In this document: positions 35,110 through 43,844 of the stretch, one piece after another
Layout: each line of letters opens with the position of its first letter
Numbering within the stretch: position 1 is the stretch's first letter
From: Leifsonia williamsii
GTDB lineage: Bacteria; Actinomycetota; Actinomycetes; Actinomycetales; Microbacteriaceae
Direction of reading: 5' to 3'
DNA length: 64,000 nt
Assembly (NCBI RefSeq): GCF_030433685.1
Contig: NZ_JAROCF010000001.1
Span: 372,001 to 436,000, forward strand
The notes under the pieces: model-generated
Told to the model about the DNA's origin: nothing
What the model saw: the letters and a program-made list of their open reading frames with translations, nothing else
Database searches by the model: none
Program-made: the position numbers and the translations under genes

Positions 35110-35508
35110 TTACTCGGCCAGCCCCGTCGCGATGATCTCCCGCCCGAGACGGCTTCTGCCGTCGAGCGCTCGGTCCCGTTCCCGATAATTGAGGAGCGCC
35201 ACCCCAAGAACGTCGGCCCGTTCTTGCGCGACTGGGCGCACACCGCCGCGCAAGAAGATGAGCGGCTGACGCCCATCTGTAGCTGCCAACGCCGCAGCCT
35301 TCTCCACAGCATCGACGTCGAGGTTTCCACGGCTGTTATCAACCCAGCCCAGGTAGCGAGAGCTATAGAGATCGCATGAGTTTCGTGCGGCCCCAGCGGC
35401 CACGACCGAGTCAGCTGCGCCGAGATAGATCATCCACTCTCTGCACAACTCAACTGCTTCTTCGCCCGACACTCCAGAGGGCCTCGGTCGGGGTGGTTCG
35501 CGCTCCAC
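35110..35508 (-). CDS. Small Mrr-like (restriction endonuclease-fold) protein, hypothetical
   Basis: 132 residues, convergent with the relaxase. The C-terminal part (LDVDAVEKAAALAATDGRQP, then LIFLRGGVRPVAQERADVLGVALLNY) resembles the second half of the Mrr-cat fold, where a strand and helix end in a LGV-A/E-LL-Y segment. No clear D-(D/E)xK catalytic triad is visible, so it may be an inactive or DNA-binding relative. I recall similar proteins next to relaxases in actinobacterial plasmids. Codon use looks coding. Function unknown. Confidence 0.6.
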   Translation of the reverse strand: MEREPPRPRPSGVSGEEAVELCREWMIYLGAADSVVAAGAARNSCDLYSSRYLGWVDNSRGNLDVDAVEKAAALAATDGRQPLIFLRGGVRPVAQERADVLGVALLNYRERDRALDGRSRLGREIIATGLAE

Positions 35509-35639
35509 CCCTCCAGTGTGCCTGACACCCCCGGCCTCAACTCAAGTTCTGTTCGTCAAAGTGTGAAGTTGCCCCGCGACTTGCGCTCGCGCTCGCGCTC
35601 TTCGCGTCGTCTTATATCGACGAGGTGAGCGTTTCGTAG

Positions 35640-38198
35640 ATGACACGCACGGGCACGAACAGATGGAGTGCTCGCTTGGAGATGCGATGGCCCAAACACT
35701 GTCGGCGGCCCACGCTAACGTTCAGCAACCAAACGAAAGTGACTGGAGTGGCAAACCACAACGACAGCGGCCCCGATAGACGGATCATTTCCGCCGACGA
35801 AAAAGGTTTGGAGTTCGCTATCCAGAGCATGGCGTCATCCCTGGCAAGCCTTCGCGCCGGTGAGACGCTTGCTGACCTGGTAGCGCGTGGACCAGACGTA
35901 ATACGCGAACAAGTCGAAGCTATTGCAAAGGCCGTCCGTAAGGCGGACGCATTCGATGTCATCGAACTGATGCGGCTCCGCGAGACCCCGATCGTGCTCG
36001 AGGGCTACCGCGAGAGTCTTTCAGATCAGCGACCCGCGGCTGTCGAGCTCGTCGCATTGATTCTGCTGGCGCGAGGAATGCGCGTGCCGCCAGGCGTCGA
36101 TCCGCGCGCAGCGCACCCGGCAAGAGCGATACCCGACATCCATGACAGGACGGGGACATTGCTCAGCCTGGGGCAGTTCATGCTCTTGTCGGACGGGCAG
36201 GCCGAGAAGTTTGGCCCTTTGACGAGCCTGGCCGCCACTTACGTGGGCCACGAGCTCAATGTGAAGTTCAAGCAGTACGCGCACATCCACGACGGACTGA
36301 ACCATGCTCTGTTCAGCAGCGAGCACCTCGGCGCGCTTCTGGTGGAATCCCTCGGCTTTGCGTACGAGGACTTTCTGCTAGTTCGCGAGGCAATCCGAAC
36401 TGTTTATCTGGATCGCTTCTTCGCGGCCCGAGACACGCTTGGAGAAGTTTCTGGGGAGTGGGAGGCGAGCGGTCGACGCGACCAGGCGCCGGAACGGGTC
36501 GAGCAGGGGAGGGCGGCGGCGGACGATCTGATGTTCTTCCCTGGAGAGCGGGCGAGTTTCACTGCAGCCGAGATCGCCGATGCCTCTGCAGTCCCCTTGG
36601 GCCGTGTCGAGCGGGTTTTGGAACGCTTCAGCGTCGCGTTAGGCGGGGAGGGCGATCCGGTCGCTGCGGTCGCGTCGTTCCTCGCCGGAGATAATCCTTT
36701 CCGGAGTGCGTCCCTAATCACCGACGGTGCCGGCAACTACATCACAATGAACGTCCCGATTGGGACTGATTGTCTCCGTCAGGTGGTCGAGGCGGGGCTC
36801 AAGGGCCACGCGGCACGATGGCGGCGGTATGAGAAGCACCGGATGATCGTAAGTGAGCAGTCGTCCATCAGGTATATGACCGAACTGCTCGGCACGGATC
36901 CGGCGCACGTGAACCTCAAGTACTTCCGACCCAACCCCGGGGTGAGTCGTGGCGAATTGTCGTCGGCCGCAACGAACATCACGTCAATCGCCGAGCAGAC
37001 GGAGGCCGACGCCCTGTTCCTCGTCGAAGATGTCGCGATCTGCGTCGAAGTCAAAGGGCGGAGCGTCTCACATCAGGCTCGAGGGGGCCATGTCCAGCGA
37101 CTGACGGGTGACCTTAGAGCCACGGTGGGCGACGCTACGAACCAGGCCCTGCGGCTCGAGGGGCTAATCCGCACCAACGGCGGGCTCTGGCTTGAGAACC
37201 AAACGTGGCTCGACTTGTCGGCGGTCCGGGAGGTGAGATCGGTTGCGGTTTGCCTCGACGATATGGGGCCGCTGGGGACCGCGCTGGACGAGTTGGTCCG
37301 CGGCAATGTCATCAAGTCCGATCGGTTCCCGTGGATCGTCTCTCTCCATGACCTCGCGATCATCTCGGAGGTGCTCGATCGGCCGGCAGAATTCCTGCTC
37401 TACCTTCGACGCCGCACCGAGTCTGAAGTCTCGCTGAACTATTGGGCCATCGATGAACTGGACCTGTTCATGCTCTTCCTATCGGGGCAACTATACGTGG
37501 AGCCTGATCCGGATCGCATCAGCGAGGAGTTCCTGGGCGTGCGCCGCCCAACCAACGGCGATCGGCAAAGATATCGCAGCAACGCCGTTCCGACGCGGGT
37601 GATGACGCACACCGATCCACTTGACGCATGGATCTACTTCAACGAAGGGTCAGTACGTGAGCCATCACCCAAACCCAAGTTCGAATCCCACCGCAGCGTG
37701 CTTGAACTCGTCGATTTTCTGCAGGACGGTAACAAGCCGGGGTGGTTCCGCTTCTCGGCAGATCTACTAAATCTCGCCGGGGAATCGCAAAAAGGACTCG
37801 CGCGAGGGATCAACGATCTGATCGCCGCGACCAAAGCTGATAGCCGGCCCCACCACTACTTCGTCGGGCTGGCTGGCGCCTGGGGCTACCCAACTCTCTT
37901 CATCGGTACCATGCCCACGAAAATGTCCCCTAGCGATGCCAGCCGTTCCTTAGCGACATACGGAACGGCTAAGAAGCATCAGATCAAATCCGATCGAGCG
38001 TTGATGGTCCTGTTCGATCAGCGCGGAAACATCCGATCCGTTCGCTACGACAACGCTCCGCCCGGCGAACATCGCGAGCTTGATGCGCTCGGAGAGACTA
38101 TCGGGCTTGTGCCAGTCGAGGTCATGGGGCGTCCCGTGCCACCGTCTGCCCGGAGGGCGACGAAACGGTTGAATCCCAGAAACAAGAAGCACCGGTAG
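35640..38198 (+). CDS. Large protein with PD-(D/E)XK nuclease-like motif, possible defence gene
   Basis: 852 residues; the start is uncertain (ATG 35640, or GTGs near 35739-35748). I do not recognise the full-length family. Near residues 454-475 there is EADALFLVEDVAICVEVKG, a D-x(n)-ExK arrangement on two hydrophobic strands, as in NERD/PD-(D/E)XK nucleases. The region before it is helical and Glu/Arg-rich; the C-terminal part ends with a basic tail (RRATKRLNPRNKKHR). Its GC is slightly lower than that of its neighbours and it stands alone between a relaxase module and small unknown genes, a usual place for phage-defence cargo. That role is inference. Confidence 0.6.
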   Translation: MTRTGTNRWSARLEMRWPKHCRRPTLTFSNQTKVTGVANHNDSGPDRRIISADEKGLEFAIQSMASSLASLRAGETLADLVARGPDVIREQVEAIAKAVRKADAFDVIELMRLRETPIVLEGYRESLSDQRPAAVELVALILLARGMRVPPGVDPRAAHPARAIPDIHDRTGTLLSLGQFMLLSDGQAEKFGPLTSLAATYVGHELNVKFKQYAHIHDGLNHALFSSEHLGALLVESLGFAYEDFLLVREAIRTVYLDRFFAARDTLGEVSGEWEASGRRDQAPERVEQGRAAADDLMFFPGERASFTAAEIADASAVPLGRVERVLERFSVALGGEGDPVAAVASFLAGDNPFRSASLITDGAGNYITMNVPIGTDCLRQVVEAGLKGHAARWRRYEKHRMIVSEQSSIRYMTELLGTDPAHVNLKYFRPNPGVSRGELSSAATNITSIAEQTEADALFLVEDVAICVEVKGRSVSHQARGGHVQRLTGDLRATVGDATNQALRLEGLIRTNGGLWLENQTWLDLSAVREVRSVAVCLDDMGPLGTALDELVRGNVIKSDRFPWIVSLHDLAIISEVLDRPAEFLLYLRRRTESEVSLNYWAIDELDLFMLFLSGQLYVEPDPDRISEEFLGVRRPTNGDRQRYRSNAVPTRVMTHTDPLDAWIYFNEGSVREPSPKPKFESHRSVLELVDFLQDGNKPGWFRFSADLLNLAGESQKGLARGINDLIAATKADSRPHHYFVGLAGAWGYPTLFIGTMPTKMSPSDASRSLATYGTAKKHQIKSDRALMVLFDQRGNIRSVRYDNAPPGEHRELDALGETIGLVPVEVMGRPVPPSARRATKRLNPRNKKHR

Positions 38199-38298
38199 AA
38201 GCCGATCCCGCGAGCGGACGACACTATGGTCACTAGCTGCATCGTGGGAGTCGCTGTAAGGGATCCGCTTGGGGACGTTTAGACAAGAGAATGTATCC

Positions 38299-38571
38299 AT
38301 GACACCTCCGCCCGCGCACGTCTCTTGGATCGGGTTCACCAAGGATCAGCACGAGCTCCTCGAGTCGCTGCACTTCATCGGTAACAACGGGTGGGATCGA
38401 AACGGGCAAACCGACGAGATGATGCCTAGGCTGCTAGAACGCGCCGCCGCCGAGGGCCTCTCGCTCGCGCGCATCAAGGAAGCCATGTCGGCGGTTGGTC
38501 ACTCACAGGCGGAGCTGCACCAACTCGAGCGGTGGGAATCCAGACGCACTACCGGAAGGTTCGGGCGCTGA
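38299..38571 (+). CDS. Hypothetical small protein
   Basis: 90 residues from ATG 38299 (AAGAGA upstream). The sequence is mostly helical: FTKDQHELLESLHFIGNNGWD, then MMPRLLERAAAEGLSLARIKEAMSAVG. No family recognised. It lies 100 bases after the nuclease-like gene on the same strand and could be its partner, such as an immunity or regulatory protein; there is no direct evidence. Confidence 0.5.
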   Translation: MTPPPAHVSWIGFTKDQHELLESLHFIGNNGWDRNGQTDEMMPRLLERAAAEGLSLARIKEAMSAVGHSQAELHQLERWESRRTTGRFGR

Positions 38572-38663
38572 AAGAGACGCGGGCAACGCGACATAGACGT
38601 CCGACGTCGGGCACCCGTACGGGGACTGCCGAGGATTCGTCACCTACTCATACGATCGATCCT

Positions 38664-39281
38664 ATGAAGACTCACAGCCTCGCCACCGCAGCGGCTTTCA
38701 CCACCGTGACGCTCGCGTTGTCAGGGTGTGCGGTGAACGGGCCGGTCGCGGTCTCGTCTCACGTTGCGAGCCCCTCCGCAACGCCTACCCCCACACCGAC
38801 GCCCGCGCCGCAGGCCGCTCTCGGCAGTCGAGCGAACCCGTTCCCCGTCGGCACCCCGGGCAAATACGACCCGGCCTCGGTCTGGACGTTCACCGGTCAG
38901 GCCACGAACCCGGACGCCACCGCTGAGGTAATCGCGGGTAACCAGTTCAACCAGTCGCCGCTGGCCGGCCAGACCTACGTGAAGACGAAGTTCACCATCT
39001 CCTTGGCGAACACCCCCGAGGTGGCTAACGGTGCGGACCCGGGTAGCAGCTTCCGTATCGCCTACGTCGGCAACGACGGAAACACCTACCAGGATCAGGG
39101 ATGCACGCCTGCTTCACCGGAGGTGAACTACGGAAGCCTCGGCACGATGTACGGCGGCGCGACAGCGACGGGGGTCGTCTGCGTAATGGTGCCCGCCACC
39201 GCGATTCCGGGCGGCACCTGGAGCATCAACTCTCAGGTCAAGCAGGCGGTCGCATTCTTCGCAGGTGCGCCAGCCTCTTGA
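38664..39281 (+). CDS. Exported lipoprotein of unknown function
   Basis: 205 residues from ATG 38664; the longer open frame from 38532 overlaps the previous gene and lacks conserved sequence. The signal peptide ends LALSGCAV (lipobox). A Thr/Pro-rich linker (TPTPTPTPAP) leads to a beta-rich domain (WTFTGQATNPDATAEVIAGN, YVKTKFTISLAN, FRIAYVGNDGNTYQDQGC) like the DUF4352-type immunoglobulin-fold domains of Gram-positive lipoproteins. Surface-exposed; no enzyme motif. Confidence 0.75.
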   Translation: MKTHSLATAAAFTTVTLALSGCAVNGPVAVSSHVASPSATPTPTPTPAPQAALGSRANPFPVGTPGKYDPASVWTFTGQATNPDATAEVIAGNQFNQSPLAGQTYVKTKFTISLANTPEVANGADPGSSFRIAYVGNDGNTYQDQGCTPASPEVNYGSLGTMYGGATATGVVCVMVPATAIPGGTWSINSQVKQAVAFFAGAPAS

Positions 39282-39488
39282 CCATGCGCGGGAACGAGGA
39301 CACTCGGTTGTTCCAGCCGATAGCGCCGAGCCACCGTCGCGGAGTCGTTTAAGACATCGACGAGCTGGCTCGCCGGCTGTCACCATTCTCAAAGCGGTGA
39401 GTAAACGGTGAGTTTGGCCAATAACCATTGAGCGGGTAGTCTGGGCGCCAGCCTTACTTCCCAGTGTTTTACTGGGATTCCGGGCCGT

Positions 39489-39562
39489 GCGAGTGTAGTT
39501 CAATGGTAGAACCTCAGCTTCCCAAGCTGATAGCGCGGGTTCGATTCCCGTCACTCGCTCCA
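39489..39562 (+). tRNA. tRNA-Gly (anticodon CCC), CCA encoded
   Basis: A complete cloverleaf: acceptor GCGAGTG/CACTCGC, D arm GTTC...GAAC, anticodon stem TCAGC/GCTGA around the loop TTCCCAA, T arm GCGGG TTCGATT CCCGT, discriminator T and an encoded CCA. It reads to the right, with its 3' end facing the MFS/guanine deaminase locus rather than the mobile region on its left. Confidence 0.95.
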
Positions 39563-39622
39563 CTTCTGGCTTCCCCGGGCTCGTCGAGCCCTTCCCTCCC
39601 TTACGTCTGGCGTAGGCGGGCG

Positions 39623-40960
39623 TCAGGCACCATCCGCAGAACCCGGTGCGGCCGCGACGGTGGTGGTCTGCGCCGACCTCTTCGCGACCGACCTCTCGGG
39701 CAGGAGCAACGCCGCGACGCACCCGATCACCACGACGACCGGGAGCAGCCAGAGTGCGGCCTGGAAGTCGGCGATGGTCGGCGATTCGGGCAGGAACGCG
39801 GAGGGGATGCTGGTGAGCAGGCCGCCGATGATGAAGCACACTCCGTTGACGATCGCGGAGGCGCTGCCGATGAGAGCGCCTTCGACGGCCTCGCCGGCGA
39901 CGGTGAAGCCGAGCATGTGACCGCCGGCGAAGAATCCGATGGCGAACATGAAGGCGAGGGCGGCGCCGTTGGCGACGTTCGGAAGGTAGATCACCAGGGC
40001 GATCGCCGCCGCCTGCAGAAGCAGGGCGTAGAACGCCGGCCACTTGCGGCTGTGCCAGCGGTCGGACACCACGTTGACCAGCGGTGCGCCGACGGCGAGT
40101 CCGAGCCAGGCGAGCGCGGTGAGGACGGTGGCGAAGTTCGCGTCGGCGCCGTGTGCCTCCATGATCCGGGGGCCCCACAGCGTCCCGACGGCGAGCATCG
40201 CTCCGAACGATGCACCCGCGAGGATCGACGACAGGACGACACGGTAGTTGGCGAAGGAGTGGCCGAGGTCGCGGAAGATCTCGCCGAAGACGTTGTCCCG
40301 CCGCTCCGTCGGAACGGGGACAGCCGGATCGGGCGCAGGGTTGCGCACGAAGGCGATGAACAGGACCACCAGGAGCACACCGAAGCAGCCGAACGCGACC
40401 AGCAGCTGCTGCCACGTCAGCGCGGACAGCGACGCCTGAATGAGCGGTTGACCGATCGCGGAGCCGAGGGATGCGACGGTCTGCACCAGTCCGAACATGA
40501 GTCCGTACCTGGCCGCGTCGAACCATTTGCCGCCGACGTAGCCCGCCCCCACGAATCCGAACGAGGAGCCGATCGCCAGGACGGCCTGTGCGAGGACGAG
40601 CGTGGCGAAGTTGGTGGTCCCGGCGTAGAGGAACGCGCCGATCGTGACCAGTGCTACGGCGATGGCCATGAGCGGTCGGGTGCCGAAGCGGTCGAGGAGA
40701 GCGCCGGAGAAGAACTGCACGACGGCGAACACCCACGTATAGGTCGACGCCGCCAGGCCGACCTGGGCGATGGTGAGGTTCGCGGTCTTCTGGATGTCAG
40801 GAGACACGACCGCGTATCCGGTCTGGATGGCGAACAGCCAGACGACGAAGATCGTGGCGAGCACCCAGATCAGCCAGGCCTCGGGGCCCCCGATGGTGCG
40901 GTGTCCTTCGAACCAGCGATGTGAGCCGTGGTAGTAGGCCGCGTGTCCGCTCGATGACAT
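39623..40960 (-). CDS. MFS transporter, paralogue 1 of the guanine deaminase locus
   Basis: 445 residues, twelve membrane helices. The N-terminal part (WLIWVLATIFVVWLFAIQTGYAVVSPDIQKTANLT) and the inter-helix GALLDRFGTRPLM motif are MFS signatures. It is closely similar along its whole length to the MFS at 42477 (for example AGYVGGKWFDAARYGLMFGL against AGYVGGTWFQAARYGLMFGL). It lies 23 bases after guanine deaminase on the same strand, with GGGGAGGGG before the ATG, so it is probably its co-transcribed importer, perhaps for purines or related nitrogen compounds. Confidence 0.85.
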   Translation of the reverse strand: MSSSGHAAYYHGSHRWFEGHRTIGGPEAWLIWVLATIFVVWLFAIQTGYAVVSPDIQKTANLTIAQVGLAASTYTWVFAVVQFFSGALLDRFGTRPLMAIAVALVTIGAFLYAGTTNFATLVLAQAVLAIGSSFGFVGAGYVGGKWFDAARYGLMFGLVQTVASLGSAIGQPLIQASLSALTWQQLLVAFGCFGVLLVVLFIAFVRNPAPDPAVPVPTERRDNVFGEIFRDLGHSFANYRVVLSSILAGASFGAMLAVGTLWGPRIMEAHGADANFATVLTALAWLGLAVGAPLVNVVSDRWHSRKWPAFYALLLQAAAIALVIYLPNVANGAALAFMFAIGFFAGGHMLGFTVAGEAVEGALIGSASAIVNGVCFIIGGLLTSIPSAFLPESPTIADFQAALWLLPVVVVIGCVAALLLPERSVAKRSAQTTTVAAAPGSADGA

Positions 40961-40983
40961 GGTGTCCCCTCCCCTGAGCGCGT

Positions 40984-42333
40984 TCAGGCCGCGTGGCCGT
41001 CGCGCGAGTATGCGAGTTCGCCGCCGACGTAGGTGGCGGCGACGGTGCGGTCGTCGCCCATCGTGGCGAGCACGAACAGTTGCTCCTCCAGTGATCCGAC
41101 CTGGGCGCTGCGGAATGCGAGCAGGTCGGTGGCCTGCGGATCGAGGACGATCACGTCCCCCTCTTTGCCGACCTCCAGCGACCCGACCTTGTCCTCGATG
41201 CCGAGGGCCTGTGCGCCGCCGAGAGTGCCGAGGTAGAGCATCTTGATCGAGTCCAGCGGGTACTGGGTGAGCTGGGCGACCTTGTACGCCTCGTTCATGG
41301 TGGAGAGGATCGAGAAGCTGGTTCCGGCGCCGATGTCGGTGCCGAGCCCGACAGTCATGTTGTGGTGCAGGTTCTTGGCCTGGTGGACGTGGAACAGCCC
41401 ACTGCCCAGGAACAGGTTCGACGTCGGGCAGTGGGCCACGGCGGAGTGCGTCTCCGCGACCCTGATCCGCTCGGCAAGGGTGAGGTGCACGCCGTGCGCG
41501 AGGACGGCTCCCGGACCGAGCAGGCCGGAGGTGTCGTACACGTCGAGGTAGCCCTTGCTCGTGGGGAAGAGGGAGCGCACCCAGGCGATCTCCCCGAGGT
41601 TCTCCGAAACGTGCGTGTGCATCAGCGCACCCGGCGTCTCCCGACGGAGCGTCGCGGCCACGTCGAGCTCTTCCTGCGTGCTGGTCGGCGCGAACCTCGG
41701 GGTGACGGCGTAGAGGTTGCGGCCGTTGCCGTGCCAGCGTTCGATGAGCGCCTTGGAGTCGTCGTACGCCGACTGCGGGGTGTCCAGCAGCGCCTCCGGG
41801 GCGTTGCGGTCCATGAGCACCTTGCCGGCTGCCATGCGGGTGCCGCGGCGCAGCGACTCCTGGAAGAAGGCGTCGACCGAGCCGGGGTAGACGGCGGCGA
41901 AGGCCAGGGCGGTGGTCGTGCCGTTGCGCAGCAGCTCGTCGAAGAACACCTTCGCGACGGCGGCGGCGTAGGCCGGGTCGGAGAAGCGCTGCTCGGCGAC
42001 GAACGTGTACTCGTTCAGCCAGTCGATCAGTTGCGCGCCGAACGCGCCGATGATCCCCGTCTGGACGTAGTGGACGTGGGAGTCGACGAACCCGGCGGTG
42101 ATGATCCGGTCGGGGTAGTGGTCGACGTGGAGGTCCGCCGTCAGCCGGTCGCTGAGCTCGCCGTACGGGCCGACGGCGGTGATGAGTCCGTTCTCGATGA
42201 TCACCAGCCCGTCGGCGATGTCGACGAGGACGTCGTCGTCGCCTTCGACGAACGGATCGCCCTTCACGGTGACGATGTGGCCGCGGACCGCGTGGGTGCC
42301 CGCCCCTCCGTGCTGCGCCTCGTAGAACACCAT
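40984..42333 (-). CDS. guaD: Guanine deaminase (amidohydrolase)
   Basis: 449 residues from an ATG with AGGGGGA just ahead; an upstream GTG lies in the tandem repeat and is less likely. Amidohydrolase metal ligands are present: the HxH in DSHVHYVQTG, LMHTHVSEN, LAHGVHLT, and the catalytic Asp in LGTDIGAGTSF. VLMDRNAPEALLDTPQSA and PTSNLFLGSGLF are typical of guanine deaminase. It turns guanine into xanthine and ammonia. Both flanking genes are MFS transporters. The tandem repeats upstream may be its operator. Confidence 0.85.
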   Translation of the reverse strand: MVFYEAQHGGAGTHAVRGHIVTVKGDPFVEGDDDVLVDIADGLVIIENGLITAVGPYGELSDRLTADLHVDHYPDRIITAGFVDSHVHYVQTGIIGAFGAQLIDWLNEYTFVAEQRFSDPAYAAAVAKVFFDELLRNGTTTALAFAAVYPGSVDAFFQESLRRGTRMAAGKVLMDRNAPEALLDTPQSAYDDSKALIERWHGNGRNLYAVTPRFAPTSTQEELDVAATLRRETPGALMHTHVSENLGEIAWVRSLFPTSKGYLDVYDTSGLLGPGAVLAHGVHLTLAERIRVAETHSAVAHCPTSNLFLGSGLFHVHQAKNLHHNMTVGLGTDIGAGTSFSILSTMNEAYKVAQLTQYPLDSIKMLYLGTLGGAQALGIEDKVGSLEVGKEGDVIVLDPQATDLLAFRSAQVGSLEEQLFVLATMGDDRTVAATYVGGELAYSRDGHAA

Positions 42334-42348
42334 CGGATCCCCCTGACC

Positions 42349-42428
42349 GAACACGCGTCATGTCGAACACACGTCATGTCGAACACACGTCATGTCGAAC
42401 ACGCGTCATGCCGAACATGCATCATCGC
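42349..42428. repeat. Five 16-bp tandem repeats upstream of guanine deaminase
   Basis: Five head-to-tail units of the form GAACACACGTCATGTC start at 42349, 42365, 42381, 42397 and 42413. The middle units are identical; the outer ones differ in up to five positions and the last is most diverged. They sit in the leader between the second MFS gene and guaD. They may be an operator array or a small-scale tandem duplication. Confidence 0.85.
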
Positions 42429-42476
42429 GAATGAGCGCAGATTAGCGCCGGCTGCGTGCGGGTGGCCAGTCCTGGA

Positions 42477-43748
42477 TCACGCGTGGGCCCGAGGACGTTC
42501 CCGCAGCAGCAGGGATGCCACCACCCCCACGGCGAGGACGGCCGGCATCAGCCACAGCACCGACCGGTAGTCGGCGAGCTCCGGGGTGTTCGGGAGGAAC
42601 GCGCTCGGGATGGACGTCAGCAGGCCGCTGACGATGAAGCAGCACCCGTTCACGATCGCGGACGCGCTGCCGATCAGACTCCCGTCGACGGACTCCCCGG
42701 CGACCGTGAATCCGAGCATCTGCGCACCGGAGAACAGGCCGACTGCGAACATCAGGACCAGCGCCGCTCCGGACACCTCTGTCGGCAGATAGATCACCAG
42801 CGCGATCGCGATCCCCTGAAGGGCCAGCGCGATCGCGGCAGGGCGCTTCCGACTCCCCCACCGGTTGGAGACGATGTTCGCCACGGGTGCGCCGATCGCC
42901 AGGCCCAGCCACGCGACGGCCGTGAGCACGGTCGCGAACGCGGTCGACATCCCCCGGGCTTCCATGATCCGCGGGCCCCACAGCGTGCCGACGGCGAGCA
43001 TGGTGCCGAAGGACGCCGCGGAGAGGGCCGCCGCGAGCACGACCTGCCGGTTCGAGAAGCATCGCCCCAGCTCGGTGAAGATCTGCGCCAAGACGTTCTT
43101 GCGCCGCGGACCGGGCACCGCGTCTCCGGCCGTCGTGGGGTCGCGCACGGGGTCGCGGACGAAGATGACGAAAAGCACGACCAGCAGCACGCCCACGCAG
43201 CCGAAAGCGACCAGCAGCTGCTGCCACGAGAGCGCTTGGAGGAACGCGAGGATCGCCGGCTGCCCGACCGCGGAACCCAGCGAGGCGAACGCCTGCACCA
43301 GCCCGAACATCAGTCCGTATCTCGCCGCCTGGAACCACGTGCCACCCACGTAGCCGGCACCGACGAACCCGAAGGATGCCCCGATCGCCAGCACGGCCTG
43401 TGCGAGCGCGAGCACGGCGAAGTCCGTCGTCCCCGCATAGAGGAACGCTCCGACGGTGACGAAGCCGACGGCGATCGCGAGCAGCGGCCGGCTGCCGAAC
43501 CGGTCAAGCAGGGCGCCGGAGAAGAACTGCACGACGGCGAACACCCACGTGTAGATCGACGCGGCCAGGCCGATCTGCTCCAGCGATAGCGCGGCGGACT
43601 TCTGGATCTCCGGCGACACGACGGCGTAGCCGGTCTGGATGGCGAACAACCACACCACGAAGATGGTCGCCAGCACCCACACCAGCCACGCTTCCGGTCC
43701 GCCCAACCGCGTCGTCGCCGGAACCGGCGCCCCGCTCACGTCCGTCAT
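42477..43748 (-). CDS. MFS transporter, paralogue 2 of the guanine deaminase locus
   Basis: 423 residues with twelve membrane helices, closely similar to the MFS at 39623 but with a shorter N-terminus (MTDVSGAPVPATTRLGGPEA). MFS motif GALLDRFGSRPLL is intact and the central loop is shortened. It lies upstream of the repeat array and guaD on the same strand. A duplication around guaD, or recruitment of two transporters with different substrates, would explain the arrangement. Confidence 0.85.
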   Translation of the reverse strand: MTDVSGAPVPATTRLGGPEAWLVWVLATIFVVWLFAIQTGYAVVSPEIQKSAALSLEQIGLAASIYTWVFAVVQFFSGALLDRFGSRPLLAIAVGFVTVGAFLYAGTTDFAVLALAQAVLAIGASFGFVGAGYVGGTWFQAARYGLMFGLVQAFASLGSAVGQPAILAFLQALSWQQLLVAFGCVGVLLVVLFVIFVRDPVRDPTTAGDAVPGPRRKNVLAQIFTELGRCFSNRQVVLAAALSAASFGTMLAVGTLWGPRIMEARGMSTAFATVLTAVAWLGLAIGAPVANIVSNRWGSRKRPAAIALALQGIAIALVIYLPTEVSGAALVLMFAVGLFSGAQMLGFTVAGESVDGSLIGSASAIVNGCCFIVSGLLTSIPSAFLPNTPELADYRSVLWLMPAVLAVGVVASLLLRERPRAHA

Positions 43749-43844
43749 CCGCGACCCTCCCCTCCCGTCCTGGTGGACAAGCTCGGTTCTACCGGAAGCG
43801 GTGCCCGGCGACTAGGTTCGGTCAGCAACGGGAGGAGCGAGCGC

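Noticed and set aside
39489..39562. tRNA-Gly as the attachment site of the large element on its left
   Set aside because: The tRNA reads to the right, so an element integrated at its 3' end would lie on the right side. The visible integrase is 39 kb away on the left edge, and I saw no duplicate of the tRNA 3' end elsewhere.
42349..42428. CRISPR array
   Set aside because: The units are contiguous with no spacers, 16 bp only, and no cas genes are present.
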